DNA of 64,000 nucleotides from Sphingomonas psychrotolerans. Lineage in GTDB: Bacteria > Pseudomonadota > Alphaproteobacteria > Sphingomonadales > Sphingomonadaceae. Position numbers and translations under genes: made by a program. Of the stretch, positions 1-9,375 are shown in pieces. The number at the start of each line of letters is the position of its first letter. Positions within the stretch are counted from its first letter, which is position 1. Location of the stretch: contig NZ_CP024923.1 in NCBI RefSeq assembly GCF_002796605.1, positions 3,851,501-3,915,500 of the forward strand, given 5' to 3'. The notes beneath the pieces were generated by a model that saw only the letters and a program-made list of their open reading frames with translations, ran no database searches and was not told where the DNA came from.

Positions 1-1029
1 CCGATTGCGGAAGTTACCGTACTCCTTCACTTCCTTCTCGGCTGCCTCGCGCTGTTCCCCATCCTCCCAGAGCTGCAACTCGTCGACGGTGCGCCCAACA
101 GTCTCCTCTTCGTGAAACCCGGTTAGGTGACGGAAGGCGGCATTGACACGGCGGACCCTGTGATCGGCGTCGCTTGTGATAGCCATGGCGACCGGTGCCA
201 TCTCGAACATGGAGGAAAGCTGCCGCTCACTTTCGGCGAGCGCATTCTGCGCCCGTCGCCACGGCTCGAGATCGGCGAAGGTCAGCAACAGGGCGTCCTC
301 CCCGGTGACGTCGACCGGCTGGCCAGCAAAAAGAACGCGCCGCCGTGACCCGTCGACAACCAATAACTCCGCCTCGGTCTGCGGTACGATCTGACCCGCC
401 TCCACCTGCTCGCGAAAGGCGGCAGAATCGGGCAGATCCTGGAGCAGGTCGAGCCCGAAGAGAGTCCGACCAGCCAGTTGATCCGGCTGAAAGCCTGTCA
501 GCCCCAGAAAACCCGGATTGGCTTCGGTTATGCGCTGATCGCGCAGTCGCACGATCAGCGCCGGTGCCGGATTGGCTTCGAACAATGCCCTGAACCGTGC
601 CTCCGCATCGAAACGGTCCGAGACATCGCTGATAACGAGCGCCAGGCAGTCCGGCTCGCCGCCGTCATCGTCCATGGTCACGTCGCGCACCTGGTGTACC
701 CAGCGGACGTCGTCCTCGCCTGCGGGCGCAACCTCGACAATCAGGTCGGGGAAGCTCTCGCCGGCAAGGAGGCGGAACAGCGGATACTCGCGACGTTTCA
801 GCGCGCGGTGATCCTGCCCGCGTAGCGAGAAACGCTCGGCATAGCTTTCGACCGTCGTTCCCAGTCCCGCCGCCGTGCGCACGCCGTGCATCCGCAGGGC
901 GGCGGCGTTGGCGCTCAGGATCGTTCCGGTGGGATCGATCAGGATCACTCCGTCCAGCAGCTGGGCCATTAACTGCTCCAAATGCCGGAATGTGGGCTGC
1001 AACAACGGGGGCGGATCGACGGTTGGCAT
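1..1029 (-). CDS. PAS-domain sensor protein (C-terminus beyond left edge)
   Basis: The frame is open from an ATG at 1029 to the first base of the window, giving 343 residues without a stop. Three PAS-like units can be read: residues ~15-120 (DGVILIDPTGTILSANAAAL), ~150-250 (ALFEANPAPALIVRL, then GFLGLTGF) and from ~265 (MFEMAPVAMAITSD, then RVNAAFRHLTGF). The output domain (histidine kinase, GGDEF/EAL or other) is outside the window, so only a PAS sensor can be claimed. No transmembrane segment is visible, so it is probably cytosolic. It is divergent from the stress genes at 1191-2014. An inverted repeat lies in the shared intergenic region. Confidence 0.8.
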   Translation of the reverse strand, partial: MPTVDPPPLLQPTFRHLEQLMAQLLDGVILIDPTGTILSANAAALRMHGVRTAAGLGTTVESYAERFSLRGQDHRALKRREYPLFRLLAGESFPDLIVEVAPAGEDDVRWVHQVRDVTMDDDGGEPDCLALVISDVSDRFDAEARFRALFEANPAPALIVRLRDQRITEANPGFLGLTGFQPDQLAGRTLFGLDLLQDLPDSAAFREQVEAGQIVPQTEAELLVVDGSRRRVLFAGQPVDVTGEDALLLTFADLEPWRRAQNALAESERQLSSMFEMAPVAMAITSDADHRVRRVNAAFRHLTGFHEEETVGRTVDELQLWEDGEQREAAEKEVKEYGNFRNR

Positions 1030-1083
1030 GTGATCTGAAGTCTCTGCGCGCAGGTTCGTTCCGCTGCTCGATACCAACCACGC

Positions 1084-1099
1084 TAGTGCACCTGCACTA
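1084..1099. promoter_or_regulatory. Perfect inverted repeat, possible operator
   Basis: TAGTGCA-CC-TGCACTA is a perfect 7-2-7 palindrome in the 161-nt divergent region, about 55 nt upstream of the PAS gene start and 92 nt upstream of the glsB-like gene. It has no T-run, so it is more like a dimeric regulator's operator than a terminator. The cognate regulator is unknown. Confidence 0.4.
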
Positions 1100-1130
1100 A
1101 CAAGCGCGCTTACTGGACCGAGCAGCATCT

Positions 1131-1155
1131 GAACATTGTGATGGTCGTGCCCGTT
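1131..1155 (+). promoter_or_regulatory. Possible EcfG (general stress sigma) promoter
   Basis: GAAC at 1131-1134 and CGTT at 1152-1155 are separated by 17 nt. This resembles the alphaproteobacterial EcfG consensus GGAAC-N16/17-CGTT, except that the first G is a T. It lies 36 nt before a gene of a family often in the general stress regulon. This is inferred from motif and context. Confidence 0.35.
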
Positions 1156-1190
1156 AATGCCGCTCGAATAACCTCGTCAAAGGAGCAGTC

Positions 1191-1460
1191 ATGGGCATCA
1201 TCGTCCTTCTAATTGTAGGCGGTTTGATCGGCTGGGTCGCCAGCATGATCATGCGCACGGACGCCCAGCAGGGCATCGTCCTCAATATCGTCGTGGGCAT
1301 CGTCGGCGCGCTTGTTGCCGGCTTCCTTCTCACGCCCCTGATTGGCGGCGCACCCATCACCAGCGGCGAGATCAGCATCCCGTCCATTCTCGTCTCGTTG
1401 CTCGGCGCAGTCGTCCTGCTCGCGGTCGTCAATCTCGTCCGCCGGGGCTCCGTTCGTTGA
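1191..1460 (+). CDS. GlsB/YeaQ/YmgE-family stress-response membrane protein
   Basis: This 89-residue, very hydrophobic protein has three predicted membrane segments (residues ~1-20, 30-52, 66-84). The glycine-rich GGLIGWVASMIM and the GIVGALVAGFLL segment are typical of the transglycosylase-associated/GlsB family. The family is linked to envelope and general stress, but its biochemical role is not settled. The ATG at 1191 is preceded by AGGAG with good spacing. The next stress gene starts 17 nt downstream, so the two are probably co-transcribed. Confidence 0.85.
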   Translation: MGIIVLLIVGGLIGWVASMIMRTDAQQGIVLNIVVGIVGALVAGFLLTPLIGGAPITSGEISIPSILVSLLGAVVLLAVVNLVRRGSVR

Positions 1461-1477
1461 AATCCACAGGAGAACCA

Positions 1478-2014
1478 ATGATGATGTCCCATCTGGCTTC
1501 GGCCGTATTCGACACTCGCGCGGAAGCGATGCGCGCAGTGGAAGAGCTCCGCGCCGCCGGAGTGCCACACGAGGCGCTCTCGGTCGTGACCCAAAACGAG
1601 GGTGCCGCAACTACCGAGGACGCCACCGGTGAGGTCGTCGACGAGGACAATGGCAGCGTGCTGCGCGGAATCCTCGGCGGAGGGGCGCTCGGCGCCGGTC
1701 TCGGCATTGCAGCGCTCGCTATCCCGGGCGTCGGTCCGCTGGTAGCCGCGGGAGCAATAGCTGCGAGTGCCGTTCCGGGCGCCGCCGCCATCGGGGCACT
1801 CGCTGGCGCTGCAGCAGGCACCCTTAGCGAGACCTTGGTGAAGCACGGCGTCAGCGAGGACGACACCGCCTATTACGGCGATCACCTCGGTCGCGGTGGC
1901 GTTTTCGTGTCGGTGGATACGACCGACGCCAGCGTGACCCCGGAAACGGCGAGCGACATTCTTTATCGCAATGGTGGCCACAACTCGAAGCGTTCGCGGG
2001 TGTCCAGCTATTGA
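1478..2014 (+). CDS. General-stress-type protein with glycine/alanine-rich hydrophobic core
   Basis: The protein has ~178 residues. The first ~50 (AVFDTRAEAMRAVEELRAAG, then ALSVVTQ) resemble the heat-induced stress protein 17M/YflT fold, a small alpha/beta domain. A Gly/Ala-rich hydrophobic stretch follows (residues ~70-125), then a short acidic-to-basic tail. The ATG at 1478 is the first of three consecutive ATG codons after AGGAGA. Its function is unknown; the family is common in sphingomonads. It is probably in one operon with the upstream GlsB-like gene. Confidence 0.7.
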   Translation: MMMSHLASAVFDTRAEAMRAVEELRAAGVPHEALSVVTQNEGAATTEDATGEVVDEDNGSVLRGILGGGALGAGLGIAALAIPGVGPLVAAGAIAASAVPGAAAIGALAGAAAGTLSETLVKHGVSEDDTAYYGDHLGRGGVFVSVDTTDASVTPETASDILYRNGGHNSKRSRVSSY

Positions 2015-3325
2015 TCGGCTGCGCACCGGGAGGACGTTCACCTCCCGGTGCGCAAACGACTGGCCGGCGCCGCCACGGCGAGGGAGCGGGAGACATCAAG
2101 CCTCCAGTGTTCAGCGATTGATATGGCCGACTTTTCGGACCGCATGCGAAGCGACGATCTCGTCGCCCGCCTCGAGGCGCCGGCCACAGTTCAGCTGACG
2201 CAGAAGGGTCAAAAAGGTTGCCTCCCGATCCTTGGGCCAGCATCGCCGTCATTGGAGTGGGAGCGGACCAAAGCGGACGCCCGCCAAAATTTAATGGCAG
2301 CTATCGCGCCATTGCTTCCTAAAAGCCGACAGTCTGGAAGCGGCCCAAAAACCGCTGGGCAGGTGTTGGTGTAAGCTGCCGGCGTAGCACCGAGCGAGTG
2401 GCGGCTTTTGATCGATCATACTTGAAGCTGCCCGACGGCTTTCGGCCCAAGAGCCGCCGGGCAGGTGTGGGCATAGCTGACGCGCGGGAATGCGCCCAAT
2501 AGCGTTCGTTCAGCGTTGCCGCGCTGCTTCCCGAAACCGATATACCTTCAGGTTGAGAACTAATGGTCGCAAATACGCGGCAATCGCCGGCGAAATGCAA
2601 CCGTTGCATGCAACGTTGTGTGGCCGTGGCGCCGTCCGCGGCTGGCCCTTGCAACTACCCGCAACGATTTCCCTGCCTAGTGCCGCTTCATCGAACCGGC
2701 AGCCGGTGTTGGGCCAACCCGTGTCTGCACCCCAGACGCACGGGAACCCGGGGTTCCCAACCTTACCTGCCCAACCGAACCTGCTCCAAAACCGTTATTT
2801 CCCAACCCATTCCGCTCCAGCTAAATTTCGGGGGCGCTGGCCACTCCCTGCTGTCCGTGTGCCGGGAACCAAGTCTGGTCGCTCTCTCCAGCTCTATTCC
2901 TCTTGATGCAGCGGGCACGGTGAGGAATAGAGCCGCTCGTCGTCCTAAAATATGGCGCTGGGCGAGCGAGGGAGAAGGCAACCATAGCGTTGCCGCTATG
3001 CGCCCAGAGTCCGCCGTTCGGGCTGCGAGAAGCAGATCCAAAAGCGGCCGCGCGGTCACCAATCCGCGAACGGCAGGTGCGAGGGAGGATCGCTCTCCAA
3101 ATGGAATTGATCACCTAATGCGCCCGAGTAGGGGTGATGCCATGCGCTCACCAAACCCTTCGCTGACGGCTCGCTGAACTGGTGGGGTTCGGCCGTGCCG
3201 GATGGCTTGGCGAGCAATGCTCTAACGTCAACAGAGAGGCCGATCTTGTCGAGGCGGAACGCCGCCCAGCCTTGGAAATCTGGCACCGCAACCGTCGGGC
3301 CATTGCGCCGGATGCCGGCGCCGGT
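2015..3325. other. Gene-free region, 1.3 kb
   Basis: No reading frame here has the residue character or ribosome-binding site of a real gene on either strand. It contains an imperfect tandem repeat (2341-2479) and short stretches such as ATGGCAGCTATCGCG at 2293 that recur in other gene-free parts of the window (for example at 47113). It is best read as decayed intergenic DNA. Confidence 0.6.
2341..2479. repeat. Two imperfect copies of a ~37-bp unit about 102 bp apart
   Basis: Copy 1 (2341-2378) and copy 2 (2443-2479) share the pattern CGGCCCAA-x-CCG-x-GGGCAGGTGT and end in AGCTG. Similarity continues less well to the left (GCCGAC/GCCCGAC before both). No coding role is seen. Confidence 0.6.
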
Positions 3326-3339
3326 TTGACCTGGGTCAA
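3326..3339 (+). promoter_or_regulatory. Perfect Fnr/FixK-type box upstream of ubiM
   Basis: TTGAC-CTGG-GTCAA is a perfect 5-4-5 palindrome matching the Fnr/FixK consensus TTGAY-N4-RTCAA. Its centre is 41.5 nt before the ATG of ubiM. A class II Fnr promoter usually starts transcription 41.5 nt from the box centre, so the transcript could begin at or next to the start codon. Confidence 0.75.
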
Positions 3340-3373
3340 GCGCACCGAGGCGCGCTCGGCTATCACGAGCCGG

Positions 3374-4534
3374 ATGGATTATGATATCGCAATCGTCGGA
3401 GGGGGTCCGATCGGCCTGGCCTTCGCGCGCTCGCTTGCCGGCTTCGGGCTCAAGCTCGCGATCATCGAGCGCCAGCCGCTCGCCGCGCTGGCCCGGCCCG
3501 ATTATGATGGGCGCGAAATCGCGCTCAGCCAGCGCTCGGTGAGAATCCTCGACGATCTCGGCGTCCGGCACCTCCTGCCGCCCGGCGGCGTCGCCAGCCT
3601 TGCCGCGGCGCACGTCCTCAACGGCGGCGCGAAGCGCGCACTGGTGCTCGATCCGGCGCGCCGGCGCCGCGAGCTCGGCAAGATGGTGTCGAACCAGGAC
3701 CTGCGGCGCGCGCTCTTCGAGGGCGTGGCCGGGCAGGACGGGCTCGACTGGCTCGTCGAGCGCGATGTCGAAGGTATCGCGTTCGAGCCCGCGAGCGCGG
3801 CGCTGTCCCTGAACGACGGGCGCACCTTGCGCACGCCGCTGGTAGTAGCGGCCGATGGGCGGCTGTCGCAGACGCGGCAAGCGTTCGGGCTCGGCGCGGA
3901 GATGAATGCGCTCGGGCGATCGATGCTGGTGGTCAAGGTCGCGCACGAACACGATCACGGCCAGATCGCCACCGAATGGTTCGATCACGGCCAGACTCTC
4001 GCGCTGCTGCCGCTGCAGCCGCGGCAATCGTCGTTCGTGCTGACGCTGGGCGATCGCGAGATCCGCGAATTGTGCGCACTGCCGCCCGCGGCCCTCGCCG
4101 CCGAACTCGAGCGCCGGTCGAAGCGCCGCTGGGGCAGCATCACGCTACTATCCGAGCCCTTCCGCTACCCGCTCGTCACCACCTTCGCGCACCGGTTCGT
4201 GGCGCCCCGCGCGGCGCTGATCGGCGACGCTGCGGTCGGCATGCACCCGGTTACCGCGCACGGCTTCAACCTCGGGATCCAGGGTCAGGCGACGCTCGCG
4301 CGCCAGCTTGCCGAAAGCGCACGACGCGGCAGCGATCTCGGCGATCTCCGGCCGCTGCGCCGCTATGAGCAGCGGCACCGGTTGCTGTGCCGGCCGGTGT
4401 TCGAGGCCACCAACCACATCGTGTCGCTCTACACCGACGAGCGCCCCCATGCGCGCGCGCTGCGCGGGGCGCTGCTAGGCCTCGGCGCGCGCACGCGGCT
4501 CCCCCGAACGATGATTGGCACCATGCTGGCCTAG
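3374..4534 (+). CDS. ubiM: UbiH/UbiF-family FAD hydroxylase, UbiM-like
   Basis: This FAD-dependent monooxygenase of 386 residues probably hydroxylates a ubiquinone precursor ring. The N-terminal dinucleotide-binding motif is IAIVGGGPIGLAFARSLAG. The second FAD motif is GDAAVGMHPVTAHGFNLG (residues ~285-302), whose MHPVTAHGFN variant is, from memory, typical of UbiM and differs from the LHPIAGQG form of UbiH. A longer frame extends upstream to 3182, but the family N-terminus starts at MDYDIAIVGG, so ATG 3374 is chosen. A perfect Fnr box sits just upstream, so expression is probably raised at low oxygen. UbiH or UbiF remain alternatives. Confidence 0.75.
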   Translation: MDYDIAIVGGGPIGLAFARSLAGFGLKLAIIERQPLAALARPDYDGREIALSQRSVRILDDLGVRHLLPPGGVASLAAAHVLNGGAKRALVLDPARRRRELGKMVSNQDLRRALFEGVAGQDGLDWLVERDVEGIAFEPASAALSLNDGRTLRTPLVVAADGRLSQTRQAFGLGAEMNALGRSMLVVKVAHEHDHGQIATEWFDHGQTLALLPLQPRQSSFVLTLGDREIRELCALPPAALAAELERRSKRRWGSITLLSEPFRYPLVTTFAHRFVAPRAALIGDAAVGMHPVTAHGFNLGIQGQATLARQLAESARRGSDLGDLRPLRRYEQRHRLLCRPVFEATNHIVSLYTDERPHARALRGALLGLGARTRLPRTMIGTMLA

Positions 4535-4774
4535 CATCGGCAAGCTGCGACCGGTTTCCTTTCGGCGACCGCGATTTGCGGCTTGAACGCGACGTCAACC
4601 GACGCCGCAACGCAACCAGACCGATCGCGTCGCTGCGGGGCATTCGTATCTTCCCCTAGGCACGGCACCGAAGTTGCGGCTGCACGCGGCCGGGAGGAAA
4701 GCCGCCCTCAAGATCGGCCTGCGATCGGCACATGGGGTGCCGCCCGCCCGGGCCTCGAAGATACGGGGGTTATC

Positions 4775-6816
4775 ATGCGCGCGATAGGGGCGGTGCTGCT
4801 GCTGGCGGCGATGGGGGTTCCGGAAGCCCGGGCGGACGACGATCGGCCGGCCCCGCCATCCGACTTCCAGGTCCGGGATCCCTCGCTCGTCATCGGCGAG
4901 ATTTTGGTCGTGGGCCGTCGCGACCGCGAGTCCGCGGCGAGCGTGCTCACTTCGGTGGACCGGCTCGGCGCCGACATCATCGAGCGCCAGAATGTCGACA
5001 ATGCCTGGCAACTCCTCGGAAGGCCGCCCGGCGTGACGCTCACCAGCTTCAACCAAGGCACCACCTCGGGCAAATTCTCGTTCCGCGGGTTCAATGGCGA
5101 GGGCGAGATCAATGCGGTGAAGCTGCTGATCGACGGCATCCCGAGCAACACCAACGACGGCAACATGCCCTTCATCGACATGCTGTTCCCGCTCGACATC
5201 GCGTCGATCGAGACGGTGCGCGGCACCAGCGACCCGCGCTGGGGGCTGCACAACATCGCCGGCAACGCATCGGTGCGGACGCGCACCGGCGGCGAGGGCG
5301 TTGCGGCACGGCTCGGTTATGGCAGCCACCAGATTCTGGACATGCAGGCAGCTGGCGGGTTGCGGCTGGGGGCGTTCACGCAGGATTATCTCGTCGGCTA
5401 TCGCCGCTCCAACGGGTTTCGCGCGCACAGCGACTATGATCGGCTGGCGCTGGCGGGCAAGTGGTTCTACGCGCCCGCGGGCGGCGACGTGCGGCTTGGC
5501 GCCATCGCGCGCCATTATCGCAGCGAGGCCGAAGAGCCCGGCTATCTGAGCGAAGCCGATGCGCGTGCGGACCCGCGCCAATCCTATGCGATCTCGCGCA
5601 GCGACGGCGGCGAGCGCCGGATCGGCCAGTACAGCCTGCATGCCGAGGCGGATCTCGCACGAGGGCTCGACGCCAGCCTCCGCGGCTATCTCAACACCTT
5701 CGACGACCGGCGGTTCATCCGGTTCAGCGCGGGCGTTTCGCAGCAGGAGCGCTATGCCGACGAGCAGCAGCGCGGCGTGACCTGGCACGTCAAATGGCGC
5801 CCCGAATTTGTCGGGCTCCACAATCTCACCCTCGAAACCGGCGGCGACCATCAGGCGCAGTCGAACCACAGCCTGCGCTGGAACACCGCGGAACGCGTCC
5901 GCACCCGCCAGACCCGCGACCAGGATTTCGATCTCGACGTCACCGGCGCCTATATCCAGGCGGTCATCGAGCCGACGCGCTGGCTCAAGCTGGTTCCGGC
6001 GTTCCGGGTCGATTGGGTTGGGGGATCGTTCGCCGATCGGCTCACCGGCCAGAGCTATCCGGTCAACGATTATGGCGCGATCGAACAGCCCAAGATCAAC
6101 GTCGCAGTCGAGCCGCTGGGCGGGCTGACGCTGTACGGGAATTGGGGACGCACCTTCCAGATCGGCGTGGGCGCGCGGGCACCTACAAGGTGCCGCCGCG
6201 CGTCACCGATCTCGCCGCCTCGATCAACCAGGGCTGGGAGGCGGGGGCCAAATACGCCGCCGGGCGCAAGCTGGAGGCGCGGCTGGCTTATTGGGAGCAG
6301 AGTGCCACCGGCGAAGTGCGGCGCAAGCTCAACGATCCCGCCGGCGACTATGACAATCTCGGCGCCACGCGCCGCCGCGGGGTCGACCTTCAGGTCACCG
6401 CGCGCCCCGCCGCCGGGATCGAGGCCTGGGGCAGCATCGGCTGGCAGGAGGGCAAGATCACCGAGCCCGATCCGGCCAGCCCCGAGAGCCTCGGCAAGCA
6501 GATCGATCACGTGCCCGCGTTCCTCGCCTCGGCGGGCTTCGCGTGGGAGCCCACCAAGCGCTGGCGCGTGTCGCTATGGGGCACCGCGCAGGGCAGCTAT
6601 TATCTCGAAAAGACCAACAGCACCGCGCGTTACGGCGACAATGTGCAGTTCAACCTCGAGCTGAGCCACGCGCTGACCGACCATCTCGAGCTCGAGGTGC
6701 AGGTCAAGAACCTCGCCAATCGCTATGCCGAATATGTCTGGTGGGACGGCGCGCAGACGCTCCATTCGCCGATGGACAAGCGCAGCATATTCGCGGCGCT
6801 GGCGGCGAAGTTCTGA
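4775..6816 (+). pseudogene. TonB-dependent receptor with a single frameshift
   Basis: The gene encodes an outer-membrane ligand-gated transporter, probably for a ferric siderophore or similar metal complex. It has a signal peptide (residues 1-~22), a plug domain (ILVVGRRDRE, KLLIDGIPSN, IETVRGTSDPRWG) and a beta-barrel ending in a terminal Phe (ALAAKF). The frame is continuous from ATG 4775 to about 6178. The homologous sequence then continues in the next frame from GTYKVPPRV to the stop at 6816. One missing base in the GGG run at 6177-6179 explains the shift (GCGCGGGGCACC would restore it). It could be a real mutation, phase variation in a G-run, or a sequencing error. The PepSY gene follows after 2 nt. 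Confidence 0.85.
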
Positions 6817-6818
6817 CC

Positions 6819-7979
6819 ATGACGGGTCCCGCCCGGCGCGCATGGGTGCAGTTCCATTTGTGGATCGGGCTGACGCTCGGCGGACTGTTCGCGCTGCTCG
6901 GGTTGAGCGGGAGCGCGCTGGTCTTTTATCGCGGGATCGACGCGGGGATGCACCCGCCGGTTCACGCCGCGCCGGGCGCGCAACCCGCGCGCTGGGAGGA
7001 CGTGTTCGGCGCGCTGCGCGCCGCCAATCCGGCGCTGCAAGGCGCGTGGCGGATCGAGGTCCAGCCGGGCGGGGGAGCGGTTCCGGCGCGCTACATGCAG
7101 ACCCCGCAGGCGGCCAAGCGCGGCTTCGCGCCGTTGCTCGCCTGGGTCGATCCGGGCGCGATGCGCATCGTCCGCCAGCAGGGCTGGGGCGAGGGCGGGA
7201 TGACCTGGGTCTACGATCTCCATTATCGCCTGCTCGCCGGATCGGCGGGCGCGGGCATCGTCGGGGTCGCCGGGCTGCTGGCGCTGCTGCTGCTCGCGTC
7301 GGGCCTCTGTCTCTGGTGGCCGGCGGCGGCGCGGCTCAGGGGCGCACTCGCACCCAAGCCGCACGCCGCGCCGCAGCGGCGGGTCTACGACATCCACAGC
7401 CTCTCCGGTGTCTATGGGCTGGTGCTCCTCGCCGTCGTCACTGCGACGGGCGCGCTGCTCGACTTGCCCGATCAGGTGAAGCCGCTGCTCTCCAGCGTCA
7501 GCGCGCTCCATCGCCCGCCGGTGCTGCATTCGGCACCGGGCATTTCGCGCATCGCCGTGGACGCCGCCGTGGCCATCGCCGCGCGGCGCTTCCCGCATGC
7601 CCGCCTCGCCTGGATCGAAACTCCGGACGGGCCGGGCGGGGTCTACCGCATCAACCTCGCGCAGCCGCACGAGCCGAGCCAGCGCTTCCCGCGCACCAAT
7701 GTGTGGATCGATCAATATTCGGGGCGGGTGCTGGCGGTGCGCGATCCGCGTTTCGATTCATGGGGGGACAAAGCGCTCAACTGGCTCCACCCGCTCCACA
7801 ATGGGGAGGCGTTCGGGCTTGCCGGGCGAATGCTGGTCTTCGTCTCGGGACTACTGCCGGCTTTGCTCTTCGTCACCGGGATCCTGCGCTGGCGGCACAA
7901 GGCGCGGGCGCACAGATTGGCCAAGGCGCGGAGAATTCCCATCCGGTACGTCCCCAAGGGGCAGCCCGACCTCGCTTGA
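6819..7979 (+). CDS. PepSY-associated transmembrane protein (siderophore-related)
   Basis: This 386-residue inner-membrane protein is of the PepSY_TM/PiuB type. Membrane segments are visible near the N-terminus (IGLTLGGLFALLGLSGSALVF), mid-protein (GIVGVAGLLALLLLASGLCLWW; LVLLAVVTATGALLDL) and near the C-terminus (MLVFVSGLLPALLFVTGILRW). The conserved WIGLTLG and DIHSLSGVYGL histidine region are present. Such proteins often sit beside TonB receptors and may reduce or release iron from siderophores in the periplasm. The start ATG is 2 nt after the receptor stop, indicating one operon. Confidence 0.85.
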   Translation: MTGPARRAWVQFHLWIGLTLGGLFALLGLSGSALVFYRGIDAGMHPPVHAAPGAQPARWEDVFGALRAANPALQGAWRIEVQPGGGAVPARYMQTPQAAKRGFAPLLAWVDPGAMRIVRQQGWGEGGMTWVYDLHYRLLAGSAGAGIVGVAGLLALLLLASGLCLWWPAAARLRGALAPKPHAAPQRRVYDIHSLSGVYGLVLLAVVTATGALLDLPDQVKPLLSSVSALHRPPVLHSAPGISRIAVDAAVAIAARRFPHARLAWIETPDGPGGVYRINLAQPHEPSQRFPRTNVWIDQYSGRVLAVRDPRFDSWGDKALNWLHPLHNGEAFGLAGRMLVFVSGLLPALLFVTGILRWRHKARAHRLAKARRIPIRYVPKGQPDLA

Positions 7980-8019
7980 GCTAGAGCGCCGGGCGCTCGA
8001 CCATCCGCAGGAGTTGCAC

Positions 8020-9372
8020 GTGACGCCGGAAACCATCAGCCGCTACGCCGATCGCGCGTTGCCGCGCTACACCAGCTATCCCACCGCGCCGCATTTCGCG
8101 CCGGGCATGGACCCGCAGCTTTATGGCGAATGGCTGGCGGCGCTGCCGCAAGGCGAGCCGGTGTCGGTCTATCTGCACGTTCCGTTCTGCCGGTCGATGT
8201 GCTGGTATTGCGGCTGCCATACGACCATCACCGCGCGCGACGCGCCGATCGCCCGCTATCTCGATGCGCTTCACGCGGAGATCGCATGGGCGGGCGCGCG
8301 GATCGGGCGGGTGCTGCCCGCGCGCCATATCCATTTCGGCGGCGGCACGCCCAGCCTGATGCATCCGGACCAGTTTCTCGCGCTGATGGAACGGCTCCGC
8401 GCGACCGTCGGGATCGACGCAGCGACCGAAGTCGCGATGGAGCTCGATCCGCGCACGCTCGAGCCCGAGATGATCGCCGCACTGGGGAAGGGCGGGATCA
8501 CCCGCGCGAGCCTCGGCGTCCAGAGCTTCGACCCGGTGGTCCAGCGCGCGATCAACCGGATCCAGAGCTACGAGCAGACCGCCGCGGCGACCCGCGGCTT
8601 GCGCGCCGCGGGCGTCGCGGGCGTCAATTTCGACCTGATCTACGGCCTTCCCCTCCAGACGATCGACTCCTGCGCCGATACGGTCGCGCGCGCGCTCGAG
8701 CTTCGGCCGGATCGCTTCGCGGTGTTCGGCTATGCGCACGTGCCCAGCTTCAAGATCCACCAGCGCAAGATCGACGAGGCGACGCTGCCGAGCGGGCCCG
8801 AGCGGCATGCGCAGGCGGAAGCGATCGCCGGCCTGCTCGAAGGCGCCGGCTATGTCCGCATCGGCCTCGATCACTATGCGCTCCCCGAGGACGAACTCGC
8901 GCAGGCAGCGGCGGCGGGCAAGCTGCACCGCAACTTCCAGGGCTACACCACCGATGGCTGCGCGACGCTGCTCGGCTTCGGCGCCTCGTCGATCGGACGG
9001 CTGCCCCAGGGCTATGTGCAGAACGCCGTGCTGATCGGCGACTATCAGAAGCGAGTCGCCGGGCACGGCACCGCGAGCACCAAGGTGTGCGCCTTTCAGG
9101 GCGAGGACCGGCTACGCGCGTCGATCATCGAGCGGATCATGTGCGACTATCGCGTCGACCTTGCCGATTTGTGCGGACGGCATGGGAGCGATGCGACACG
9201 GATGCTCGCCGGCGCGGCCGAGATCCCGGCGCTGGTTGCTGACGGGCTGGTAACGCTCGAGGGCGGGCTGATCGAAGTGCCGCACGACGCGCGCCCGCTG
9301 GTGCGCGCCGTCGCCGCGGCGTTCGACGAATATCTGGGGCAGACGAACGCGCGGCACTCGCGCGCGGTCTAG
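8020..9372 (+). CDS. hemN: Oxygen-independent coproporphyrinogen III oxidase
   Basis: This radical-SAM enzyme of 450 residues converts coproporphyrinogen III to protoporphyrinogen IX without oxygen. The 4Fe-4S motif is C-RSM-C-WY-C-GC (residues ~52-60), followed by HFGGGTPS and the substrate-pocket region QSFDPVVQRAINRIQSYEQT. GTG at 8020 is chosen because AGGAG lies 6 nt before it and the family N-terminus (RYADRALPRYTSYPTAPHF) follows. The length is normal for HemN. It is convergent with nrdJ, leaving 3 nt between the stops. This haem-synthesis step supports the haem-rich cbb3 oxidase when oxygen is scarce. Confidence 0.95.
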   Translation: MTPETISRYADRALPRYTSYPTAPHFAPGMDPQLYGEWLAALPQGEPVSVYLHVPFCRSMCWYCGCHTTITARDAPIARYLDALHAEIAWAGARIGRVLPARHIHFGGGTPSLMHPDQFLALMERLRATVGIDAATEVAMELDPRTLEPEMIAALGKGGITRASLGVQSFDPVVQRAINRIQSYEQTAAATRGLRAAGVAGVNFDLIYGLPLQTIDSCADTVARALELRPDRFAVFGYAHVPSFKIHQRKIDEATLPSGPERHAQAEAIAGLLEGAGYVRIGLDHYALPEDELAQAAAAGKLHRNFQGYTTDGCATLLGFGASSIGRLPQGYVQNAVLIGDYQKRVAGHGTASTKVCAFQGEDRLRASIIERIMCDYRVDLADLCGRHGSDATRMLAGAAEIPALVADGLVTLEGGLIEVPHDARPLVRAVAAAFDEYLGQTNARHSRAV

Positions 9373-9375
9373 CGC

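Noticed and set aside
2490..3177. Frames of 100-200 codons in the gene-free region
   Set aside because: Composition is random-like (Pro/Ser/Arg-rich), several overlap each other on both strands, and no ribosome-binding site fits.
4583..4618. TTGAACGCGACGTCAA before the TonB receptor as an Fnr box
   Set aside because: The spacing between half-sites is 8 nt, not 6.
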